Below, piece by piece: positions 1-5,166 of a stretch of 8,742 bases of DNA; position 1 is the stretch's first letter, and every line of letters begins with the position of its first letter. The position numbers and the translations under genes are program-made. Source of the DNA: DAOUMU01 sp034409055 (lineage in GTDB: Bacteria > Chloroflexota > Anaerolineae > 4572-78 > J111); NCBI GenBank assembly GCA_034409055.1, contig DAOUMU010000394.1:1-8742 (forward strand), in the 5' to 3' direction. The notes beneath the pieces were generated by a model. The model was given only the letters and a program-made list of their open reading frames with translations, was not told where the DNA came from and searched no databases.

Positions 1-28
1 CCACGGGTGTATAACGTAATCTGAGCAT
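1..28 (-). CDS. 5' end of an unidentified gene (partial)
   Basis: Only nine codons are visible on the minus strand, reading M-L-R-L-R-Y-T-P-V before the window ends. Support comes from the start signals. The ATG (28-26) is preceded four bases upstream by GGAGGT (minus strand, 38-33), a near-perfect Shine-Dalgarno sequence. A promoter-like pair lies further upstream at 63-92. The function cannot be inferred from nine residues. It points the same way as uvrB but is separated from it by about 440 bases of repeats and hairpins, so it is probably transcribed independently. Confidence 0.55.
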
Positions 29-42
29 TTTGACCTCCAGAT

Positions 43-58
43 GTGTAAGTTTTTACAC
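43..58. promoter_or_regulatory. Inverted repeat in the leader of the left-edge gene
   Basis: GTGTAA and TTACAC form a perfect 6-bp inverted repeat with a 4-base centre (GTTT). It lies between the candidate -10 (63-68) and the ribosome binding site (33-38) of the left-edge gene. That position suits a repressor operator or a small leader hairpin. The binding factor is unknown. Confidence 0.35.
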
Positions 59-62
59 CACA

Positions 63-92
63 ACTATATCACCTCTGGTGATTCAGGTCTAA
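63..92 (-). promoter_or_regulatory. Candidate promoter of the left-edge gene
   Basis: On the minus strand TTAGAC (92-87) and TATAGT (68-63) are separated by 18 bases. The -10 is good and the -35 weak. A second palindrome, ATCACC-TCT-GGTGAT (68-82), fills most of the spacer and touches the -10, as expected for an operator that controls RNA polymerase. A start near 56 would give a ~28-base leader containing the 43-58 palindrome and the ribosome binding site. Confidence 0.35.
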
Positions 93-195
93 CCCGGATT
101 AGGGGTTTCCTGACAGAAACTAGCTAGCCATACTTCTACTATACCTTGTTACTTGCTACCGGGCGTATGTAACAGTTGGGGGACAGCCACCTAAA

Positions 196-243
196 GCGCG
201 AGGCTGAAGCCGTCGCGCTGAAAGAGCAAAGCCCTGACGGGCT
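196..243. repeat. REP-like pair of hairpins
   Basis: Two adjacent hairpins are visible. The first is GCGCGA+GGC / GCC+TCGCGC with a TGAA loop and one bulged base (196-218). The second is AGCCC-TGAC-GGGCT (230-243). The next ~100 bases contain more GCGCT/AGCG motifs (for example CGCTTCAGCG near 275-284). The core GGCTGAAGC recurs in the element on the other side of uvrB (2702-2710). This looks like a degenerate dispersed palindromic repeat. It could also slow transcription leaving uvrB. Confidence 0.45.
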
Positions 244-380
244 AAAATGTTCAAAAAACCGGCTGTTTTAGGGCGCTTCAGCGTCCTCATTGCCCTGTGG
301 GTTGCGCTCTCAGCCCAATGCTTTAGCGTCGGGTTTGTAGGCTGCGATTTTCTCCCCCTAACCTCTACATGCGCCCCTTG

Positions 381-476
381 CTACCTTGCTACCTTGCGAC
401 TCTGCTACCTTGCTACCTTGCGACTCTGCTACCTTGCTACTTTGCAACCCTGCTACCTTGCCACCCTGCTACCTAA
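381..476. repeat. Octamer tandem repeat, 12 units, at the uvrB 3' end
   Basis: Twelve consecutive 8-bp units follow the consensus CTACCTTG (CAAGGTAG on the uvrB strand). Six are exact and the others carry 1-4 substitutions, such as CGACTCTG at 397-404 and 421-428. Part of the array shows a higher-order 24-bp period (381-404 repeated at 405-428). The last unit (469-476) contains the uvrB stop codon TAG, so the array begins exactly at the end of the gene. Because 8 is not a multiple of 3, consensus units place TAG in every frame within 24 bases. Confidence 0.85.
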
Positions 477-2514
477 TCTTTTCCCAAGCTGGCCGGGTAT
501 CAGCCGCCTCTTCTATCAGGCGCAACTTTTCTCTCAACTCGGCAATCTGGTCCCGGTAGAGGGCGGCTTTTTCAAACTCAAGCTCGGCGGCGGCGGCTTT
601 CATTTGTTTCTCCAGTTGCTCAATCAGATACTCAATTTCGTGGGGCGGCATGGTGCCGGTAACGTTATAGCCCACGCGTTCCTCGGCGACCATCTTTTGT
701 TGTTTGGCTTCTCGTTCGGTGGCCATCTCGTCGGTCAGGTCTTTGATTTGTTTGATGATAGATTGTGGCTCGATGCCGTGTTCCTGGTTATGCTTTTGCT
801 GCTTGGCCCGACGACGATTGGTCTCATCAATGGCAAACTGCATCGAATCGGTAGTGTTATCGGCGTACATGATGACCTTGCCGTTGACATGCCGGGCCGC
901 CCGGCCAATCGTCTGAATCAGGGCCTGCCTGGAGCGCAGGAAGCCTTCTTTATCAGCATCCAAAATCGCTACCAGCGACACTTCCGGCAAATCCAATCCC
1001 TCCCGCAGCAGATTGATCCCGACGACCACGTCGTAGATACCCAGGCGTAAGTCGCGTAAAATTTCCACCCGCTCCAGGGTGTGAATGTCGCTGTGGAGGT
1101 AATGGACTTTCAGCCCCAACTCCATCATATAGTCCGCCAAATCTTCGGCCATGCGTTTGGTCAGGGTGGTAATGAGGACGCGTTCGCCCTGTTCGATGCG
1201 CTGGTTGACTTCGCCAATCAGATTGTCAATCTGACCTTTGATCGGGCGCACTTCGACTTCGGGATCAAGCAGGCCGGTCGGCCGGATGATTTGCTCCACC
1301 ACTTGCTGGCTGTGGTCAAGTTCGTAGGGGCCGGGCGTGGCGCTGGTGTAAATGACTTGGTGGAGATGAGCTTGCCACTCCTCAAAATTAAGGGGACGGT
1401 TATCGAGGGCACTGGGCAAGCGGAAGCCGTACTCGACCAACACCTGTTTACGGCTGCGGTCACCGGCGTACATGCCCCGAATTTGGGGAATGGTCATGTG
1501 GCTCTCGTCAACAACCATCAGAAAATCGTCGGGGAAATAGTCCAGCAGGGTCCAGGGGGTGCTACCCGGCTCACGACGGCTGAGGGGGCGACTATAGTTC
1601 TCGATACCGGCGCAATAACCGACCTCGCGCAGCATCTCCAAATCGTAGCGGGTCCGTTGCTGCAGGCGCTGAACTTCTAGCCGCTTGTCTTGCTCTCTCA
1701 ACTCGGCCAACCGCTCCTCTAATTCCTGCTCAATGTCGATGATGGCTGCTTCCAGTTTGTCCTGCCGGGTGATAAAATGTTTGGCTGGGTATATGTCCAG
1801 GCTGAGGTGGCGGGTTAACACTTCGCCGGTCAGGGCGTTCACTTCGGTGATGCGGTCGATTTCATCGCCAAAGAACTCGATGCGGTAGACTTGCTGACCG
1901 TAAGGGGGCACCACTTCCAGGGTGTCACCCCGTACCCGAAACGTGCCCGGCTTGAGGTCATAATCGTTGCGATTGTATTGAATGTCGACCAGATGGCGTA
2001 ACACCTTATCCCGTTTGCGGATGTCGCCCTGTCGCAGATTGATGACCACCTGGCCATAATCCTCCGGGCTGCCCAGGCCATAAATGGCACTGACACTGGC
2101 CACGATGATGACATCGCGGCGAGAGAAGAGGAACTGGGTAGCGGCCAGACGGAGCCGGTCAATCTCGTCGTTGATCTTGGCGTCCTTCTCGATAAAGGTA
2201 TCGGTTTTGGGAATATAGGCTTCGGGCTGGTAATAGTCGTAATAGCTGACGAAGTAGGCCACGGCGTTGTGGGGGAAGAATTCTCTAAACTCACTGTATA
2301 GTTGGGCGGCCAGGGTTTTGTTGTGGGCCATAACCAGGGTGGGTTTTTGGGTGGCCTCGATCACCTTGGCTATGGTATAGGTTTTGCCGGTCCCGGTTGC
2401 GCCCAGCAGGGTCTGGTGGACCAGGCTGGCCTCGATGCCTTCGACCAGTTGTTTGATGGCCTCCGGCTGGTCGCCGGTGGGTTGGTAGTCTGAAACGACT
2501 TGAAAAGCAGGCAT
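469..2514 (-). CDS. uvrB: Excinuclease ABC subunit UvrB
   Basis: UvrB is the DNA-damage verification helicase of bacterial nucleotide excision repair. It is loaded by UvrA, opens the duplex with its beta-hairpin and then recruits UvrC to cut. The 681-residue product is the normal family length. Visible landmarks are Walker A GATGTGKT (38-45), the beta-hairpin beginning YYDYYQPEAY (91-100), Walker B DESH (336-339), helicase motif VI QTIGRAARH (534-542), and a C-terminal UVR domain (about 626-664) that contacts UvrC. I start at the ATG at 2514: AAGGAAGGG lies just upstream (2526-2518), and the frame's farther ATG at 2559 lies upstream of the likely -10 box. The stop is TAG, inside an octamer repeat. 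It appears monocistronic, and no other uvr gene is visible. Identification is secure. Confidence 0.98.
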   Translation of the reverse strand: MPAFQVVSDYQPTGDQPEAIKQLVEGIEASLVHQTLLGATGTGKTYTIAKVIEATQKPTLVMAHNKTLAAQLYSEFREFFPHNAVAYFVSYYDYYQPEAYIPKTDTFIEKDAKINDEIDRLRLAATQFLFSRRDVIIVASVSAIYGLGSPEDYGQVVINLRQGDIRKRDKVLRHLVDIQYNRNDYDLKPGTFRVRGDTLEVVPPYGQQVYRIEFFGDEIDRITEVNALTGEVLTRHLSLDIYPAKHFITRQDKLEAAIIDIEQELEERLAELREQDKRLEVQRLQQRTRYDLEMLREVGYCAGIENYSRPLSRREPGSTPWTLLDYFPDDFLMVVDESHMTIPQIRGMYAGDRSRKQVLVEYGFRLPSALDNRPLNFEEWQAHLHQVIYTSATPGPYELDHSQQVVEQIIRPTGLLDPEVEVRPIKGQIDNLIGEVNQRIEQGERVLITTLTKRMAEDLADYMMELGLKVHYLHSDIHTLERVEILRDLRLGIYDVVVGINLLREGLDLPEVSLVAILDADKEGFLRSRQALIQTIGRAARHVNGKVIMYADNTTDSMQFAIDETNRRRAKQQKHNQEHGIEPQSIIKQIKDLTDEMATEREAKQQKMVAEERVGYNVTGTMPPHEIEYLIEQLEKQMKAAAAELEFEKAALYRDQIAELREKLRLIEEAADTRPAWEKIR

Positions 2515-2547
2515 AATCCCTTCCTTAGAACATAAGTTCAGCCTAAA

Positions 2548-2576
2548 AGTATACCCCAAAGGCGGCTGGTTAGCAA
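2548..2576 (-). promoter_or_regulatory. uvrB promoter (sigma70 type)
   Basis: On the minus strand TTGCTA (2576-2571) and TATACT (2553-2548) are separated by exactly 17 bases. The predicted start near 2541 leaves a ~27-base leader that carries the ribosome binding site. I do not see an obvious LexA-type operator overlapping it, so SOS control is not indicated from this sequence. Confidence 0.65.
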
Positions 2577-2584
2577 GAGCGTTT

Positions 2585-2762
2585 GGCTGTTCAGGAGCAT
2601 TTCAGTTTTGGGGCGAGTTATGATTTAAACTGGTTAAGCCTTCGGAGTCGAGGCTGTGCGAAGCCCCCTGTGGGTTAGCCGGTCCAAACAGGGCCACACC
2701 CGGCTGAAGCCCGACTCCACAATATATTTTGCCCCAAAATTGAAATACACCCGGCTGTTCAG
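2585..2762. mobile_element. MITE-like palindromic element between direct repeats
   Basis: A 158-bp segment (2595-2752) is bracketed by identical 10-bp direct repeats GGCTGTTCAG (2585-2594 and 2753-2762), which look like a target-site duplication. Its ends form an inverted repeat, 2597-2614 against 2731-2748, matching at 16 of 18 positions (core TTTTGGGGC). Nested inside are GGAGTCG/CGACTCC (2644-2650, 2712-2718), GGCT/AGCC and CCCTGT/ACAGGG (2666-2671, 2688-2693). The whole unit can therefore fold into one long imperfect hairpin. It has no coding capacity. It fits a miniature inverted-repeat transposable element or a large REP-type unit moved in trans. It sits between two divergent promoters. 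Confidence 0.6.
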
Positions 2763-2774
2763 ACACAATGGGTA

Positions 2775-2803
2775 TTGACAACGTACCTGGCATATGATAT
2801 AGT
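2775..2803 (+). promoter_or_regulatory. Strong sigma70-type promoter for the protease-like gene
   Basis: A perfect -35 TTGACA (2775-2780) and a -10 TATAGT (2798-2803) are separated by 17 bases. The predicted start is near 2810, about 210 bases before the start codon at 3020. It lies just right of the MITE-like element and fires away from uvrB. Confidence 0.65.
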
Positions 2804-3019
2804 GGCCTTATCCGGTGCTGTGTCCTCAAAACATCCCACAGAAACAAAAATCCAGATTGTCTTCAGACACCCAAATTTTCGTGACTTTGGCCACAATTTG
2901 GTATATTTAGCAACGCTTTTTGTTATTCACTACCGGACGCTTTCTGTCAAAGGCATAAGTTTCTATCACGAATAGCACGAATATGCGAATTTCACGAATA
3001 TTTTTTTAAGTGAGACAAA
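2804..3019 (+). other. Long untranslated leader, no gene seen
   Basis: About 210 bases lie between the predicted transcription start and the start codon at 3020. The stretch is AT-rich. I recognise no riboswitch class and no ribosome-binding-site-led small ORF. Its one obvious feature is the CACGAATA repeat cluster near the 3' end. The leader is long enough for post-transcriptional control, but I see no specific mechanism. Confidence 0.4.
2967..3000. repeat. CACGAATA short direct repeats before the start codon
   Basis: Three exact copies of CACGAATA lie at 2967-2974, 2976-2983 and 2993-3000. A partial GCGAAT sits at 2985-2990 and a run of T follows. The cluster ends about 20 bases before the start codon of the downstream gene, and the ribosome binding site lies between them. 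It could be a protein or RNA binding cluster, or simply a dispersed short repeat. Confidence 0.6.
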
Positions 3020-4387
3020 ATGAGCAAACTAAAGCGGATAAAGAGCGCAAAAACCAAAAATAGATTTCGGCATAAAGTTACCCAACGTCAGGCGACCTCT
3101 AAAAATCGTGGCATGAACTTATCTGTGGGGCCAGGTATTGCCGTTCACAATGGGGATTTTGGTTCTCAAATCATTATGTTAAAGCAATTGAATACAGACC
3201 AGCGCCAAGTGGTTCTGGCTCAAATCGGACGCACCCAGGGCAATCGGCATGTTCAGCGGCTGGTGGAAACGGTGCGTCAAGGACACCAACCCAGTGTTTC
3301 CAAAGTGCACCTTGGGATAGCTTTGCCGGGAGTCATTCAGAGAACACCGGAAGATATTCGGGCCAATAAAGCTTGGTTAAAGGAACACATTGAGCGTTTC
3401 GTCACCATGATTGCCAAAGGTGAATTAGCGCCTGGACGCATTGTCAAAGTGGCTCAATTAGCTTATGACGGATTTGTTGACCACATCAACCAAAATTTAG
3501 GCGGCTTTGATAAAACTGCCCCCGAGTTTCAACGAGGCGTTAAGCCCTTGTTTCCTCAAATACAGGATTCACTGACCCATTACGTAGGAATTGAAAAGAA
3601 CCGTCAACGTATGGTAGAGGGGGGTGTACTGAGGCAAGAGTTTGATCAACTGATTTGGATCAAAGAACAGATAGAAGCGGGCAATCTCGGCCATGATTAC
3701 GAACACGGTCTATGCTTTGGCATTTCATTAAATTGGATTAGCAAAGTTCTCAAAAAGCCCAAGTTGAGCGCCGAGGATGCCATTAAGGAAACCGTAGGCA
3801 ATTTGGCCAGAATTGTGGACATCCATACCGCTTCTCGTTCGGAAGTCAAAATAACTAAAGGCAAGCCCGGGTTAGATGTGTTGGGCGAGAAATTGTTCGG
3901 CAGCCTACACAGGTCAGATGTTGGCCAGATAGAGAGATTGATAGCGAATAAATTGCCGGGGGAGCAGCAGGAAACTTTATTTGACATCTTATATGACGTC
4001 GCCCCGGAAGACCTGGCCCGAATCTTTGGGGGTGAATTGGAGCAAAGTGTCGAGCGCTATACCAAGGAAGCCATGGTGGGCGGTGCTAGATTGGAGTTGA
4101 AGAAGTGGCTGATTGCCGAAGCTAGCAGTATGAATAGGGGCGGCAACCTTGGCACCTTGATCCATATCAGTCCTACCAGCCAGAACGGGGGTAAACACAC
4201 CATCGGCATCCAGGTCAGGAAAAAAGGAAAGTCAAAATTCCAACTCAATCTGTTTGATGCCAATCATGGGGTATTCAAATGGAAAGACATGGAAGCTGGT
4301 GAGGCAATCGAGAACGTGAATCAATTCTTAGTTGACTTTTATCCAACGGTCAATTTTATCCAAATCACCAGATACACCAAGACTTAA
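3020..4387 (+). CDS. YopT-like (C58-type) cysteine protease, probable eCIS cargo effector
   Basis: The 455-residue protein has no Sec signal peptide or membrane segment. The N-terminus (1-31) is strongly basic. Residues 53-90 include IGRTQGNRHVQRLVE, resembling the conserved stretch in eCIS-associated cargo and DUF4157-type proteins. The C-terminal half carries the arrangement expected of YopT/AvrPphB cysteine proteases: Cys232 in GLCFGISLNWI, His393 in GGKHTIGI and Asp413 in LFDANHGVF. Known family members cleave host proteins (YopT cuts prenylated Rho GTPases, AvrPphB cuts PBS1). The target here is unknown. The Cys-His distance (161 residues) is longer than in YopT or AvrPphB, implying an insertion. 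The in-frame TGA at 3011 fixes ATG 3020 as the first possible start; its binding site, AAGTGAG, is weak. It is a lone gene, visibly AT-richer than uvrB, which hints at acquisition. The fold is likely, eCIS delivery is inference, and no immunity or injection genes are visible. Confidence 0.7.
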   Translation: MSKLKRIKSAKTKNRFRHKVTQRQATSKNRGMNLSVGPGIAVHNGDFGSQIIMLKQLNTDQRQVVLAQIGRTQGNRHVQRLVETVRQGHQPSVSKVHLGIALPGVIQRTPEDIRANKAWLKEHIERFVTMIAKGELAPGRIVKVAQLAYDGFVDHINQNLGGFDKTAPEFQRGVKPLFPQIQDSLTHYVGIEKNRQRMVEGGVLRQEFDQLIWIKEQIEAGNLGHDYEHGLCFGISLNWISKVLKKPKLSAEDAIKETVGNLARIVDIHTASRSEVKITKGKPGLDVLGEKLFGSLHRSDVGQIERLIANKLPGEQQETLFDILYDVAPEDLARIFGGELEQSVERYTKEAMVGGARLELKKWLIAEASSMNRGGNLGTLIHISPTSQNGGKHTIGIQVRKKGKSKFQLNLFDANHGVFKWKDMEAGEAIENVNQFLVDFYPTVNFIQITRYTKT

Positions 4388-4432
4388 GGAGGGGTGCAAT
4401 CAGAAGGCAGTTTAATAGAAGATAAAGTCCAA

Positions 4433-4472
4433 GTTGGGGGCACGGGTTGATTGAGTACCGGGAGTCCCCAAC
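4433..4472 (+). terminator. Hairpin downstream of the protease-like gene (weak terminator candidate)
   Basis: GTTGGGG (4433-4439) and CCCCAAC (4466-4472) form a perfect 7-bp stem, with a possible inner GGT/ACC pairing. It starts 46 bases after the stop codon. There is no T run behind it, so it is more likely an RNA-stabilising or Rho-linked 3' structure than an intrinsic terminator. Confidence 0.3.
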
Positions 4473-4550
4473 GTGTTATTAGCGGCAGTCGAATTGAGTA
4501 CATAGAACCAGAAGAGTCAACACAAGTTAGTGGAAAAAGGGGCGGCTACG

Positions 4551-4629
4551 ACCTTCCCGGAAGCTGTTTTGGAAGTGATTCCCATCGTTCCAAAACAGTT
4601 TCGCTTTAAATCTAAGCTTCCGGGAAGGT
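4551..4629. repeat. Large nested palindrome (14-bp and 11-bp arms)
   Basis: The outer arms ACCTTCCCGGAAGC (4551-4564) and GCTTCCGGGAAGGT (4616-4629) are perfectly complementary over 14 bp. Inside, CTGTTTTGGAA (4564-4574) and TTCCAAAACAG (4588-4598) pair over 11 bp around a 13-base loop, leaving an asymmetric 17-base bulge on the right (4599-4615). The outer arm is itself close to self-complementary. No T run follows, so it is not a classic terminator. It resembles a dispersed palindromic element or a structured RNA. Confidence 0.75.
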
Positions 4630-4830
4630 TCTTTCCCATTACGAATACTCACCGAAACAGACTCTGTGAGGGGCATGCCCTTTAGTACTACCCCCCATGT
4701 GACTTTTGGGCAAAATGTGATGAACGAATGGCCCTATCAACCCCCAGCCTTTTTATGTTACAATATAACTGCTCTCTTATTCTGTTTATGTGTCAGGTAT
4801 CGTTTAGAGGGAGGTGAATGAGGGAGTAGT

Positions 4831-4846
4831 AACGACGTTCGTCGTT
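4831..4846. promoter_or_regulatory. Palindrome AACGACG-TT-CGTCGTT
   Basis: A perfect 7-bp inverted repeat surrounds two bases. The short centre fits a dimeric regulator's DNA site better than an RNA hairpin. No promoter or gene start is close enough to assign a target: the nearest gene start is over 300 bases to the right. Confidence 0.3.
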
Positions 4847-4957
4847 AATTACTTGTACTGCACTATAGCTTTGGGAGCTTGCCACGATTGCTCTCCCCTA
4901 TCCTCCCCTGTCTGTAAGTTACCAGGTTCTTCAGGAATTTCCGTGGAATCGCTCGGA

Positions 4958-5036
4958 GGGGATCGACAGATCCCCGACATATCGTGGCATAGCATTTTTT
5001 GCCACAAGATGTAAGCCCGGATTTGTCAATCCGGGC
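4958..5036. repeat. Three consecutive hairpins
   Basis: Hairpin 1 is GGGGATC-GACA-GATCCCC (4958-4975). Hairpin 2 is GTGGCA/TGCCAC (4984-4989, 5000-5005), extended by ACAT/ATGT outside it. Hairpin 3 is GCCCGGATT-TGTC-AATCCGGGC (5015-5036). Two are perfect stems with four-base loops. They lie upstream of the 5111-5139 promoter, so they are unlikely to be in that gene's mRNA. A REP-type cluster or a short structured RNA is possible. Confidence 0.6.
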
Positions 5037-5110
5037 CGAGCGCCACAGAAAATCCCAAAGAGCCAGTTATCATATACTCATCCCCCGATAGCCACCCTTC
5101 ACCTATCCGC

Positions 5111-5139
5111 TTGAAGAGGGGGATCGCCACTTTTATAAA
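5111..5139 (+). promoter_or_regulatory. Promoter of the secreted thioredoxin-like gene
   Basis: TTGAAG (5111-5116) and TATAAA (5134-5139) are spaced by 17 bases. The predicted start near 5146 leaves a ~20-base leader with the ribosome binding site AAGGAG (5155-5160). A nested inverted repeat overlaps the -35: TCCCCC/GGGGGA (5081-5086, 5118-5123) enclosing GATAG/CTATC (5087-5091, 5103-5107). It could be regulatory. Confidence 0.6.
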
Positions 5140-5166
5140 TTCATAATAGCAACCAAGGAGATATAT

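Larger units (their letters stand above)
29..468. other. Gene-free region downstream of uvrB
   Basis: I see no credible gene here. The region holds the control sequences of the left-edge gene (33-92), REP-like hairpins (196-243) and an octamer tandem repeat (381-476). A weaker copy of the octamer theme, TACCTTGTTACTTGCTACC, occurs near 142-160. No strong Rho-independent terminator for uvrB is evident. The best candidate is AGCCC-GTCA-GGGCT on the minus strand (243-230), followed only by TTGCTCTTTC. Confidence 0.6.
4388..5110. other. Long gene-free region rich in inverted repeats
   Basis: No convincing gene is present. The contents are a hairpin after the protease gene (4433-4472), a large nested palindrome (4551-4629), a 7-bp palindrome (4831-4846) and three consecutive hairpins (4958-5036). 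TACAAT near 4759-4764 could be a -10 box but has no convincing -35. A noncoding RNA from this stretch is possible but not demonstrated. Confidence 0.5.

Noticed and set aside
247..1050. 267-codon plus-strand frame with CYLATL repeats
   Set aside because: It is antisense to uvrB. The repeated peptide is just the octamer repeat translated, and no ribosome binding site or family resemblance is seen.
1081..1680. 199-codon plus-strand frame
   Set aside because: It lies wholly antisense within uvrB, whose conserved motifs prove the minus strand is coding.
2515..2559. 16-residue N-terminal extension of UvrB from the upstream ATG
   Set aside because: The likely -10 box (2548-2553) lies within this extension, so the transcript starts after that ATG. 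The inner ATG has a good ribosome binding site and the usual UvrB N-terminus.
2602..2847. 81-codon minus-strand frame
   Set aside because: It runs through the palindromic element and both halves of its inverted repeat. No ribosome binding site or recognisable protein feature is seen.
2775..2975. 66-codon plus-strand frame starting at TTG
   Set aside because: Its start codon is the TTG of the -35 box TTGACA, so it would begin upstream of the predicted transcription start.
4388..4447. 18-codon frame starting at GTG 4394 after GGAGG
   Set aside because: It is too short and its start is too close to the purine run. No support beyond chance.
4820..4905. Resemblance of AGGGAGTAGT to the start of the yybP-ykoY (Mn2+) riboswitch
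   Set aside because: I could not find the rest of the conserved core or its closing stem, and the downstream gene is not a metal transporter.
4814..5014. 66-codon Cys-containing plus-strand frame
   Set aside because: The GTG start directly abuts the purine-rich stretch with no spacing, and the frame crosses several strong hairpins. Coding is unlikely.
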